A stretch of DNA of 64,000 nucleotides from Porphyra umbilicalis (taxonomy: Eukaryota; Rhodophyta; Bangiophyceae; Bangiales; Bangiaceae). The stretch spans positions 62,001 through 126,000 of the forward strand of contig KV918876.1 of NCBI GenBank assembly GCA_002049455.2, given 5' to 3'. The notes beneath the pieces were generated by a model. That model saw only the letters and a program-made list of their open reading frames with translations, was not told where the DNA came from and made no database searches. A program made the translations under genes and the position numbers. Positions 22,732-33,386 of this stretch are shown here, piece by piece (the stretch's first letter is position 1; each line of letters starts with the position of its first letter).

Positions 22732-22771
22732 TTAACGGGATCGCACTGTACGGAGTGTGACGGCCGCATTA

Positions 22772-23220
22772 TTGCTGACCTCCAAAAAATGGCGGTTGCA
22801 GAGTGGTTGCAATCATTCAACAGCGTACGTGGACCAATGGAAAGGCTAGGAATCATCTGAGTTCCTTACAGAGTCTCCCCATGCAGCTCTACGCACTGGA
22901 AACGCACATTAGGATCTCAAGAAATCTGAAGACATTTGTTGATCCCATGAGAAATCTCAGGTCTGGCCCAGAACCCTCTCCATGCCCTCTTCAGGCCCAA
23001 GCAAGCGGCCCAAAAATCTCAGGAAATTTGATTGTGGGTTGCAATGGCTCTGCGTGACTCCTGCAAGACACGGTGATTGGCTTGCAAGATTACTGGAGGG
23101 AACTCTCAGCTAATAGTTTGATCGTGGCTTGTCGAACAGCCAATCCGTTTTCATTTCCACGCCCTGTCGTGGGCTCTGCCTTCCTTCTCTCTGCAACCGG
23201 AATTTTTTGGAGGTTAGCAA
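22772..23220 (+). mobile_element. T-family MITE, complete copy (449 bp)
   Basis: About 30-bp terminal inverted repeats start TTGCTGACCTCCAAAAAATG on the left and read TTGCTAACCTCCAAAAAATT inverted from the right. Flanked by TA on both sides (22770-22771, 23221-23222), as for Tc1/mariner-type insertions. No coding capacity. Other copies lie at 44785-47256, 53552-54000 and 55245-55693. Confidence 0.9.
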
Positions 23221-24397
23221 TAACTGAGTCAACAGCATCCATGCACGGAAGAGAAGCGGTGGTTCCAAAAGCTTCTTATCCCGAGACTTCTTGACACTAG
23301 ACTTGACAGCGTGGACCGCGCTGAACCACCCATAGTCAGGTTCCTGTGATCGACTTGTAGACTCTTGCGCTAATTGTCAGCCAACGCGCCAGCGCTGGCG
23401 GCAGGCGGTGATGAGCACTACGGGGTTTCACAGTAGGGGGTGTCACAATTTCTTCGCTCGGTCGGTGTGAGCGGTCGGTCGGTGCGAACGGTCAGTGCCA
23501 TCCAGGCGTTCGGGCGAGGCCTTTGGTCATACTTCAGTTCCACCTGTCGTTACTGTATGGTCGCAACGGCAGGCCCTTGCGTTCCGTCAGGTGCACAATG
23601 GAGGCTGAAATACGTGACAAACGTTCTCATTCTGCTGAGCATCAGCTCCCAAAGGGCTTCCTGTCGGCCATATGCGTCCACGATTGTTTCTGTTGGAAGA
23701 GAACGATTTTGATGTTTGACTTGAGCGTCCGACCGTCCGTGTGCACCGACCAAAGGGCAAACCGTGAAACATCCTACTCACCTTCAGCGGAGTGGGTGTG
23801 ACATCCTGCTTTTGGTTTGTGCGCTTTGCGGATGTAGTTATTCAATTCACTGCCACATTCTGTGTGCATGTGTCGCTCGTCTCGTGCCGCGTGTTGCCGG
23901 CCGCGGCTCCAACCTGTGATGCCAGCGTTCAACGGAGACAACGCTGGCTCGCGCTCAGCTCAACGCGTGGTGTGCTTCCAGAGATGGCTGTCGACGCATT
24001 CCCGCCTGTGTGGTGGCGTGTCAGCCGACCGTCTGTCGGCACCGTGAGGTTATGGCATTTCGACATCGATCCTACGCCCAACCAGTCGCTCTTGCCAGGC
24101 ACGGCATCCCTGTCCATTAGCTGCCAAATCCGCTCGTGGATGTCGCAATCGGTCTCTGCGTTATGCAGCGCGAGGCCCTTCTCCTAATGCTCGTTCGTGA
24201 CCCCTGGTACAGGCAATATCCGCTTATGTCGCACGCTGACGCACATGACAGGCATGCAGGAACAGGTGGGCTACAATATGCGTACAGAAACCGGAAATGA
24301 ACATTTCCCCGCTCCACAGTTCCAGGAAAGCCGATTCTGGGCACAATTGCTCTGCCAGTTAGATAGCAGGGTGATAAATATATATCTGGAGTGGATA
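23221..24397. other. no gene identified
   Basis: Near-average composition with short frames only. Nothing recognised. Confidence 0.35.
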
Positions 24398-24529
24398 CAG
24401 CCGTTCTCCCGAAAAATCCGTACTCTAACAGTTGCAACAGAGTTCCAAGTCGGCCTCTGCGACCCCGCAGAGCCCGATTTGGAACTCTTTTGCAACAGTT
24501 GGAGTGCGGGATTTTTGGGAGAACGGCTG
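24398..24529. mobile_element. 132-bp stem-loop MITE with TA duplication
   Basis: Almost the whole element is an imperfect palindrome. The left arm starts CAGCCGTTCTCCCGAAAAAT and the right arm, inverted, starts CAGCCGTTCTCCCAAAAATC. Both arms run about 55 bp. TA flanks each end (24396-24397, 24530-24531). Confidence 0.88.
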
Positions 24530-24594
24530 TACAACCGGATATTCACTGTACCAGGGGCCTCGAGCGAGCAACACCTTGGTGTGGGTTCACACCG

Positions 24595-24735
24595 ATCGTC
24601 GGCCCGGCAGGAAATCGCATCGAGCATGCATCGAGCATGCATCGGGCTGCATCGGCCATCGAAGGCGGCATTCGATGGGCGTTTTTGGGTGCATCCGAGC
24701 CTCCATCGAAGTGCATCGACCGATGCAGAACAACC
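24595..24735. repeat. CATCGA-rich interspersed array, copy 1
   Basis: Starts CGTCGGCCCGGCAGGAAATC and is followed by repeated GCATCGAGCAT, CATCGAAGG and CATCGACCGATG units. The leading segment and the CATCGA units recur inverted at 26108-26232. Confidence 0.6.
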
Positions 24736-25286
24736 ACTGACAAGAACCCAACACCACGTGCGTTTCTTTCCGACAGACTACACTTCGAGACTCGGCCACC
24801 GTTTCATTGTGCACTGTGCACGGGCTCTTCCGCGAATGATTGGTCCAGCTACTGTACGCTTTGGATAAGGGCTCCGACAGCTATGCTGCTTACTGTAGAA
24901 GGCACTGGAACTGGAATTCCCAGGGAATGTCATCAGCAGGGTGCGGTATCCACGACGAGCTTACCTGCTCGAGGTCTTTGATTTACGTTGTAAGGTAACG
25001 AGCGAGGCCGCAAGTGCGAACCGTCGTGACTTAGATGACTGAGAATCGCTCGCGAAGAGATGGCCGCCAGCAAGGCGCGGTTTTACACTGTAGCGGGCAG
25101 TCTCTGCTTGCGCGTCTTTGGCCCTGCCGGGCGGGCATGCTAAGGGGCGGCCCGGCCCCTGGGGCGCCGTGTCCCCCACCACCCACACCGTCTCCACCCG
25201 AGCGGCCGCCGCCGCCCCCGTCGGTGGCGGCGAAGGGCTCGGGCGGGAGGAGCTTCCCTTTCCCCGCCGGGCGTGTGCGGCGGCGG

Positions 25287-25450
25287 GGTGCCCCGCCACC
25301 TCCCCGCCGGTGCACGCCATGGCCGACAACCGCGTCATTGGCATGGGCGCGCGCCCTCAAGGCATTTCTCCCGTCCGACGTGCGGGTGGTCCGTGCAGCG
25401 GTGGCGCGGTCGAGGTGGGACTCCCGCCGGGCGGCGGCATAGCACCGCAG
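25287..25450 (+). pseudogene. possible TruA-family pseudouridine synthase remnant
   Basis: One frame reads PPVHAMADNRVIGMG. A one-frame change later the sequence reads ALKAFLPSDVRVVRAAVARS then RWDSRRAAA, a stop, and RHTLDV. The spacing and content recall TruA/PUSL1-type synthases, which have VHAL..N, then AL(N)xxLPxDIRVxxA, then a DFHxRxxAxxRxYxYxL segment. The catalytic R-T-D preceding VHA is not present. This may be a decayed exon, or chance similarity in GC-rich DNA. Confidence 0.3.
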
Positions 25451-26107
25451 CCGCCACACGCTCGACGTGGGGGGGAAGGGGGGTGCGGGTGTTAGTGTGC
25501 TTGTGCGCTACCGATTGTGGCACCTGTCCGGTCCGGCGGGCGGCGGCGGTGGCGCGCCCGCCCCCTCGTCGGCAGCCGCGCCGGCCCTCGTCTTTTGCTG
25601 TCGCCGTCGGCAACGGGCTCGCAGGCCGTCTTCGCGGGGAGCGTATCGGGCGGGTAGGGGTCTCTCGACGGGCGGACCGTTTCCACGAACGGGGCGCCAT
25701 GCGGCGTAGCGGCGACGGCAGTCCGACCACCGCCGCCGTATCGCCTGGCAACCTGCTGCCGGCGTAGCTGGGGCGAAGAAGCGCGCGGGGGTGGTCGCAG
25801 ACCCCGGTGACAGAGCGGCCGGTGGAGCATTCCCGCCCCGTGGCGTGGCGCCGGCGACGGTATCGGGAGGGCGTGCCGGGGTCGGGAGGGCGTGCCGGGG
25901 TCAGGTGGTGCCGTGCTGTCGGGGAATGCCCTCTCTCTGTCTAATTGCAATCACGCTCGACCGATCTTAAGTACACAATACAATCACCCTGGTCAAATAG
26001 TTTTAGCGTTCAACTCATGCATAGAACACTCACGCTATTGGACAAGCCTTTTTTGGCGACCGTTACGAGCAACGAATTATGAGACTGGAGCTTCCGAGCC
26101 GGCTTCC

Positions 26108-26232
26108 TCGGCGTACAGTCATCGAAGGTCCATCGAAGATCCATCGAAAGCATGCCTCGATGGGGTTCTCAAGGCCCATCGAAGCCCCATCGAGAATCCT
26201 TCTCGATGGAGATTCCTGCCGGGCCGACGATG
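26108..26232. repeat. CATCGA-rich interspersed array, copy 2 (inverted)
   Basis: Repeated TCATCGAAGGTCCATCGAAG-like units end CCTGCCGGGCCGACGATG, the inverse of the start of copy 1. The two arrays face each other about 1.4 kb apart. Confidence 0.6.
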
Positions 26233-26329
26233 TGGCCAGGTGCTGGTAAACTCCGTCACACCACCCACGAGCAGGGTCATCATGACCGATGATGATCATC
26301 GTCGATGATCATCATTGGATGATCCGACT

Positions 26330-27392
26330 GGCCTCTGAGAGCAAGCCCAGCGGTGCGGATCCTGCACCAAACTATGGTGCAACACCAAATTATGGTGCGG
26401 AAGGGTGCCCAGCGGTCAGATTTATAGTGTATGATCCGCACCAAGTGTTGGGATGGTGTTGATCCGACACCATAATCCGGTGGTATGGTGTCAGATCTGC
26501 ACCATCCCAACGTTTGGTGCAGCGTATGGGGGAAACCCCCGTTCGGTAAGAGTTAAGCAATTAGAATGTGACCAAACATTGTGCATGATTGCGAGCCACG
26601 ACGCTCGCAATCCGGCCCTATGCGCTCTCCGCTTGCCAAGTGTCCAAATTCCTCCCTGCCACATCATCTTTGACTGCCACTTTGACAGTCCAGCAGGCCT
26701 TCACAGGTCGACAGGGCGGGGCATGACAGCGGCATGATTGGATTTTGTGCTTTTCAACTAATCACCTCGTGGACACCGTGCCCTCCCAGATGGATGCAGA
26801 CGACCCCGCCTCAGCCCAACTGATTGCCACCGCGCTGCCCCGTCAATCTGCGGCGCCCCCGTCATCGTCCGTCATGGAACCAACTGTGAGAACGGTGGTC
26901 GGTCCGAGGAGTGGCTTGACGTAGTCTTCACCTGAGTTGCTCGCCCTCGCTAAGACAGTCCCCTTCAGTCTCTCAGATGCGGCAATTGGGAGCGGTCAAC
27001 TGAAGGCCGCGTTACAGCGGCGCAATCACGGCCGTTTCGCGGCGTGTGCGCCACCTGCAGCGGACTCCAAGCCGGAGTCCGGGGGCATCCTCGACCTGCG
27101 TGGTTGGGGAGGGGCGGCCTGCTCGGGCCTGCAAAGTGCGGTAGGACGCCACCAAGGCCTCCCGTGTTGTATACAAGCAGGCCACAATTGGATGGAAAGT
27201 GTACATTGATACGAAAAAGTCAGCTCAGCTTCCGCGATATGGTGCGCGCACCGGTGGAGCACAACGATCATCGCGGGCACCATATTATGGGGGAGCCACT
27301 CACATCACGCCACGATTTCGGAAGAAATCACCATATTATGGTGTTGGTGCGAACCGCTGGGCTTGCTCTGAGACCCCGTGCGCACAGAGTCG
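26330..27392. repeat. about 1-kb segment with inverted ends and CACCATA palindromes
   Basis: The left end has CTCTGAGAGCAAGCCCAGCG (26336-26355) and the right end has its inverse (CGCTGGGCTTGCTCTGAGA, about 27356-27374). Inside both ends are CACCATA/TATGGTG motifs in both orientations (26365-26515; 27278-27345). This suggests a non-autonomous inverted-repeat element, but no exact target duplication was defined. Confidence 0.5.
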
Positions 27393-28796
27393 AGTGGTCT
27401 ACGCTTCTGCCGCCTGGCAGCCGGTGGCGGGCCAGAACCGCGCGGCAGCGCTCCTCCGGCGCACGCTCGATCGTTCGCTCCTGTCGAAGGCAGCGCAGGC
27501 GCCTGCGGGGGATCACAGCCACGGTTGTTGGGCATCGCCGAGCGGGGGTGGCCAATGGCACGTTTCCACGCGTCTGCAGGGGGAAATGCGAAATCTAGAT
27601 ATGGAGGGGGGTCAGCTGCTCGCTTGGAAACGAGATGCTTGGGGACACGTGGAGGGGATCGGCGGGGCCCGCGGTCCCAACCGTGGAGTCTGGCTCAGAA
27701 GGATGTCATGGACGGCACAGCTCCGCCTCAGGTCTCTGCTGCAATGGCTGAGGAGTGGCAGCATCTGCAAAAGAAGTGATTTGCGCCCCGGGTCTCTGCC
27801 AGAGACACTCGTCCGATGTCGGATGAGCCCAAAACGGGGCTCAGATGCCATAGCCAAAAGACACTAACGAACGACGCCTTCACTAACGCTTGCGGCATTC
27901 TGTCAGAGTTCTTGAAAATGTCCGAGGCACACACAGATATCCAAACCAGAGGTCCTGTGGTATGCTGAGGAGCAGTTGCGCTGTGGCTCCCTTTGGCTGT
28001 TGGCCCCCTCTTGGCTTACACGGCTTGAACAGCGACATGGGGCACCTGTCACAGGTGCCAAAGTTTTTAAACTCAACTCCTATACTTCTACAAAGGATCA
28101 ACCGATTGACAACCATCTGTGATGGGTGAGTGCATCAGAACTGTGGTCCGTTGGTCAGTTGTCGTTAACGCACGATAGCGGTTCTGTGTGCCTAACCTGT
28201 TCGATGGGAACGTGCTGAAACTTTAGCGGGCGCGGCATTGCCCGAGGCAGGTCGGGCGCTGGCCTTCTTTTAACGTGACCCCTGCCGGGTTGCGTGAGGA
28301 CCGCGGCATCGTGTCGCGGCGTGGCCACAGCCGTTTGAGTCGCGCCGCGCGCCCACCCAGCCCCCTCCCCAGGCGGGCGGCGCGGCACTCGATGACACGC
28401 CGCCGTCTGCTCTCCTCCCTACGTACGCGCGGCAGGCCGTCATCGCCAGCCAGTCACGCCCCCCACTTGGATTGCAAGCGCTGTACGGGTCACGCACCGC
28501 ATCCAGTGGGCGCTGTGGCCGGCCGCAGCCCCCCATATCATATGGCGAGGCGGTGCCGTCGCCACAGCGCCAGACCGTCGGGGTCCCCAGGTGAGGGCGT
28601 CGGCGGTGTGGCGCGGGAAGGGTGTCGATTTCGACAGCCACAGCCGCCCCTGCGGCCTCCTTTGCCCGCGACCTCTCTCCACAGTGCCACGCCTCTCGCG
28701 CGTCACGTCCTGCGAACGCACGCTCCGGTGGCGAGCCGCCACCGGCGCCGCCGCCCACGGACGAGTCGGGGGCGGTGTCGGGGCCGGCGGCGCCCC
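27393..28796. other. no gene identified
   Basis: Mixed composition, becoming very GC-rich toward 28.3 kb. The frame of the following gene is open upstream to 28275, so its true start may lie in this interval. Confidence 0.35.
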
Positions 28797-30172
28797 ATGG
28801 ACGGCGCCGCATGGGCGCGCACGCCGGCCACCAAGTGGCACCGGTTTGGCGAGCCGATCAGCCGTCCACGGACAAGGGCCGGCGGGACGCTGCCGCCGCC
28901 GCCGCCGCCGCCGCCGCCACCGCCGAGGGGGAACTTGACGGTCGCGGCGCCGACCCGCTGGCGCGTCACCGCTGCCCGTGACGACCCCACGGCGTCCCGC
29001 GCCGCTGCCCCCGCACCCCAGACGGCGGCCACGCTCGAGGCCAACGACGGCGCAGACGGTGGCGGCGGGCTCACAGCGTTGGCGACGCCGCGTGCCATGG
29101 CCGCCACCGCCGTCGGCGGTAGCAGCCGCGGCAGCGGCCGCAGCAGCGGTCGAGCCCCGACCCGCACCGACACTATCTCGTCGGCGTCCATCGACCTGGT
29201 CGAGGCCGCCCTGTGCCTCCCCCCCGCCGCGGCGACGCCGCCCCGCGGCAGCAGTGACGCTGCCGCCGCCGCCGCCGCCGCTGCCGGCGTCCCCCACCAC
29301 CGACACGGCCGCCACTCGCCCGTCTCGACGACGACCGTCGGCTCGTGGTCGTCGGCCGAGGCGGTGTCGGCGCCGCCGTCCCCCGTCACGCGGTCGCCCA
29401 CGCCGCCGCCGCCCCCCATCACGCGGTCGCGCACGCCCCTCCCGCGGGCGCCGCGGACGGCCGCCGCCGCCGCCGCCGCGGCCGCCGCGCGGTGGGGCGG
29501 GCGCGCCCCCCCCCCCCCAGGCGTCGCCGCCGCCGCCGACCTCACGCGCTTGCGGCACGAGCTCGGGGCGCTCGACGGTGGCCCGCCGCCGCCGCCGCCG
29601 CCGGCCCCCGACGCGTTTTTCCCCGCACCGCCCCGGCCCCACGCCCCCCCCTCCCCCCCGCCCCCCCAACTGGACGCGACCGCGTACCGGCGGCACGCCC
29701 CCGACGCGTTTTTCCCCGCACCGCCCCGGCCCCACGCCCCCCCCCCCCCCCGCCCCCCCAACTGGACGCGACCGCGTACCGGCGGCACGCGCCCGTGCGG
29801 GGCGTCCCCCCCCACCCCATTGACGGCGACGGCAGCAGCGGCGCGTCGACCGACTGGGGCGTGCCCCGCTCCTCCCTCGTGCGCTTCCACTGGCGGGGGC
29901 CGGGCGCGGGGGGGGCCCGCCGCCGCCCGTCGCCGGCGCGCGCGGCGGTGACGGCGGCGGTGGGGGGGGCGACTGCGCCGCTCGCCGCCGCCGCCCGCGC
30001 GGTGCGGGCGGTGGGGCGGCCGCCGCGCCGTCGGGGGGGGGGGGGGGGGGGGGGGCGCCGCCCGAGCGTGGCAACGACAGCTTTTCCACCGCCGCGTCGC
30101 GGCCGTGGGCCAACATGGACCGCCGGCCGACCGACGGGCCGCCGACGGCACCCGCGTGGCCGCCGCCGCCGC

Positions 30173-30211
<39 letters not shown>

Positions 30212-30521
30212 CGTCGCGGGTGGACGGGCGCCCCGCCGCCCGCGTGCGCCGCTCGTGCGGTGGCCGCCGCCGCCACCGCCGCGGCCGCCGCCCGTCGGCC
30301 GCCGCCGCCACCGCCGCCGCCGCCACCGCCGCCGCCGCGGGGCTCCACGCGGCGGCGGCCGCCGCCGACGGCGCCGACGACACGACGCGCCGGCGGTGGC
30401 TCTCCCGCTGCTTCCCGTGGGCGGCCGCCCGCCCGCCGCCGCCGCCGCTGCCGCCGTTTATCGGGTGCCCGATTACGGGCCCCGTGGACGCGTACGAGGA
30501 GGGCCAGGAGGGGGGGTGCGA

Positions 30522-30552
<31 letters not shown>

Positions 30553-30897
30553 GCTGCGACCAAGGGGTGGGGGTGGTGCGGGACGCCGCCGGGCGGCGCG
30601 CCCCCGCCGTCGTGCACCTCGGACGCCTCCTCGCGGACGCTCGGGGCGGCGGCGGCGACGGGGAGCCGGCTGTGGCGGGAGCTCGCCGCCGGCGCCCGGT
30701 GGGAGGAGTGGGCGGTGGGGGACTGGGAGGAGTCGGTCGCGTCGCTCATCCACGCGCTGACGTGGCGGGAGCGGTTCCCGGCGCACTGGCAGCGGGGGCA
30801 CCACGCCGCGCACGGGGGGGGGGGTAGGGGGTGCGGGTGGGGGGGGGGGGGGTGGGGGGGGGGGGAGGGGCGCGTGACGCGTGGGCAGCGGGGGTAG
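28797..30897 (+). CDS. low-complexity Ala/Pro/Gly-rich protein, frame broken at homopolymer runs
   Basis: Unrecognised. The proposed start is MDGAAWARTPATKWHRFGEP at 28797; the frame is open upstream to 28275. Non-repetitive segments include SASIDLVEAALCLPPAAA, ADLTRLRHELGALDGG, a duplicated ~31-residue block beginning PDAFFPAPPRPHAPP, GASTDWGVPRSSLVRFHWRG, ERGNDSFSTAASRPWANMDR, PPFIGCPITGPVDAYEEGQE and a C-terminal helical part RLWRELAAGARWEEWAVGDW then EESVASLIHALTWRERF. These lie in frames 0, 2 and 1, switching at a C15 run (29737-29751) and near a G23 run (30033-30055). The most economical reading is one gene with homopolymer length errors or slippage. A long antisense frame exists but lacks such segments. 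Poly-Ala and poly-Pro tracts dominate. Confidence 0.5.
29610..29794. repeat. 93-bp tandem duplication in the low-complexity gene
   Basis: Units 29610-29702 and 29703-29794 begin GACGCGTTTTTCCCCGCACC and end in the same CGCGTACCGGCGGCACGC segment. Unit 1 has a 16-base C/T run (C8-T-C7) where unit 2 has C15, a 1-base loss that shifts the reading frame. Confidence 0.88.
30033..30055. repeat. G23 homopolymer
   Basis: Twenty-three consecutive G inside the low-complexity gene, a probable site of length error or polymerase slippage. Confidence 0.9.
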
Positions 30898-31800
30898 GGG
30901 GGCGCGTGGCATCCACGCGAGGAGCGCCCGCCTCGCCCAGTGTACTGGAAAAGAAGCAGCACGGACCGGTGGGGTTGGGTGTTCACCGCCCACGGGCGCC
31001 CGTGCCAATGGCAATGGCGGCCGCCGTCCACGGTACTGGTAGATGCGGCACGTCATGCCCCCGGCCGCGTGCCCGAGCGGCCGACCATCCCCAAGGGGAT
31101 GCCCCGGTTGGGCGCCCACCACAGGCGCCTCGGCGGCCGCCGCGCGTGTCGCCAGCGCGGCTCCCCCCCCCCGCCGCCCACCCCCCCCCCCACTTGGTCC
31201 ACCGACGCATCGGCCACCCGAGCCGCCGCACGCGCAACCGCGCGCGTGCGTCAAACGACGGGCAACGACGTGGTTGCGGGCGCCGCCGCCGGCGGTGGCA
31301 AGGGCGGCCGACCGTGCGCCACCCCGGGCGCGCGCGCCGACGGGCTGACCGCCTGCGGGGACCGCGCGTGCACGACACGGGAACCGTGGCGGTCACCCAC
31401 CCGCCGTCGACACCGGGGGGGACAGCGCCACCAGCGCGGTCGACGATGGGTGCTGGAGCCCCGCCACACACCCGCCGGCCGCGGCGGACCCGTCCGCCGC
31501 GTCGCAGGCCGGCAGGCCCACCGGCGCGGCGGCGGTGGCCGGCCACCCCTGGCTTGGCAGCGTGGCGAGGCGGCAAAACGGCGAGATACGCGCTACCACC
31601 GTAACCCGGTGTGGCAACCAAGAGCACCGCCACAGCGGAGCAGGGTGGCGGGGGGGGGAGGCACGGGCGCGCCGGGCAGGCAGTGCAGTGGGGCTCGTTG
31701 CAGGATCCACGACGAGGGCGTTTTTTCCTCCCGATCGCTCGTTTTTGTTCGTTGACGAGGGTACTTTTCTCGTCAAAACCTCGTCACTCGGTTATGCCTG
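30898..31800. other. GC-rich region without an assigned gene
   Basis: Long frames are open on both strands because of composition. None shows a recognisable domain. Confidence 0.3.
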
Positions 31801-31837
31801 ATCGTCGCGATTCCGTACCACGCTACTTGGGGACTTA

Positions 31838-32266
31838 TTGCTGATCCCCCAATTTTGTCCTCATCGGCCAAGACCGGGACTGCTTTGTAAAACAGGCCAA
31901 CCATTGGTCTAGAACAGCATCAAACAGCTGCTGAGTGCGTATCTTCGACGCACCATTGGCTCTCCAACCGCCAGGTCCGTGCAGAATCGAGATTCTCCGT
32001 TTTCTTGAGATATTCTTCCTTTCTCAGTAGTCTCATGTGGTTAAGTAGCCCAGAGCAGTGAGTTATCGAGATTTTCTTCAGGATTCTCAGATAATCTCAG
32101 AAAAACGAGTGCGCCGATTGTGCGTTTGCGGGCCGCACGGGCACATTCTGTAAAGACGGGACCCGACATGCCCTGCTGTTGCTCCTCTTGGCCAATCACA
32201 AACGTCCCTGCATTGCTGTTGCACTCCCGTTCTCTGTCAATGAGGACAAAATTGGGGGATCAGCAA
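31838..32266. mobile_element. 429-bp MITE nested in copy A
   Basis: Perfect terminal inverted repeats of about 27 bp start TTGCTGATCCCCCAATTTTG. TA flanks both ends (31836-31837 and 32267-32268). Copy B has the uninterrupted site GGGGACATACCCCGG on the corresponding strand. The first bases TTGCTGA resemble the T-family MITE termini. Confidence 0.92.
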
Positions 32267-33126
32267 TACCCCGGCGGTTTTCAGATTGGTGCCAGTACGT
32301 CTGAAATGGCTGTACTGGGCCATATTCGACCCCGCTTTTCCTCAGTGTCTACACTATCAGTATAGATGGCATATTCGCATTTTAGAGCAACAGTACGCGG
32401 CCAGCACGGTTCTGACACTGTTCAACGACATGGCAGGGAGCCGCCCCCCCCCCCCCTCACAGCTCCAATTGGGGGCATCACCGCACCTGCTGAGACAAGT
32501 CACGTGGCCCCCCTTGGTGCCACGATTGCGAGCGTGCCTGGGCTGGATTCGTATTCAATCAGCAGTCTGATACGTGATGCCAGCTGGAGAGCTGTCGTAC
32601 AGGGCCGCACCAGCTGAATACGTTGCAGGAAACAGAAGCGTCTTTTATGGTTCTGTAGCGCCCTCTGGCTGGGGGTAGTACACCCTCTTCCTACCTCCTC
32701 GCGCTCTTCCCCCGCCCCTCGCCACCCGACCCGAACCGCAACCAAAAAGCCAGAACGAAGCAACGACAGGGAGACCAGCACATGCAGCGCCCCACCTCGC
32801 CGTCCGCATCCGCGCCGTCCGCAACGACTATAGGGGTAGCAGGGGCCGTAGGAGCAAATGAGACTGTAGAAATACATGGTACAGTAGGAGAAGAATGGGC
32901 AGTAGGGCTAAAAGGGGAAGTATTGCGAAAGGAGGCAGCGGAGGGGAAAGAGCAGTGGGCAGGAAACAGGCAGTAGGAAAAGAGCGGCAGTAGGCGAAAA
33001 GGTGGCGGCAAAGGCCACATGGGCAGAGAGAGAAGAAGCACATCACTGGACATGTGCACATTTACGGAGGGAGAACGGCGGACCAAACGATACACAGTGC
33101 ACACATCATACCGCTCTCCTTGTCCT

Positions 33127-33386
33127 ACTAGTGTCTATTCCCCTGAGGGGATCATTTGATCCTCTGAGGATCAATTGATCCTCATATGAGGCACCTCAAA
33201 AAAGAACCTTTCTGACGTCCGTTCTGTTTTTTTCCGACACAGGCGAACGCAGCGTGCCCGTCTTACCCGTCGGACTGTTCAAGGGCACCTGAGGGTACCA
33301 AAACGTGCACGGCAAGGAAGAAAGATTCCTTTTTTTCGCGTAAGTAGGATCAATTGATCCCCAAGATCAGGGGAATAGACACTAGT
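33127..33386. mobile_element. 260-bp MITE nested in copy A
   Basis: Perfect 20-bp terminal inverted repeats ACTAGTGTCTATTCCCCTGA, with subterminal palindromes GGATCAATTGATCC near both ends. A 3-bp duplication CCT lies at 33124-33126 and 33387-33389, and a single CCT at the matching position of copy B. Superfamily uncertain; 3-bp duplications occur in CACTA and PIF/Harbinger. Confidence 0.92.

Larger units (their letters stand above)
21183..22748. mobile_element. pogo-like MITE split by two R insertions
   Basis: The left part (21183 to about 21288) matches the intact MITE at 39737-39867. A short middle piece (CTTATAA, about 22005-22012) and a right piece ending TCGCACTG at 22748 complete it. 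TA dinucleotides flank both outer ends (21181-21182, 22749-22750). R3a and R3b interrupt it, so the R insertions are younger than the MITE. Confidence 0.7.

Noticed and set aside
25318-25352. MADNRVIGMG resembling the start of dihydrofolate reductase
   Set aside because: The following residues do not give the LPWHLP segment; the next frame fits a pseudouridine-synthase pattern better, and that itself is weak.
28440-31031. 863-codon open frame on the minus strand
   Set aside because: It is antisense to the Ala/Pro-rich gene, consists almost wholly of Arg/Gly/Pro/Ala low complexity, and stays open because of GC bias. The plus strand has the more protein-like segments and the repeat-unit evidence.
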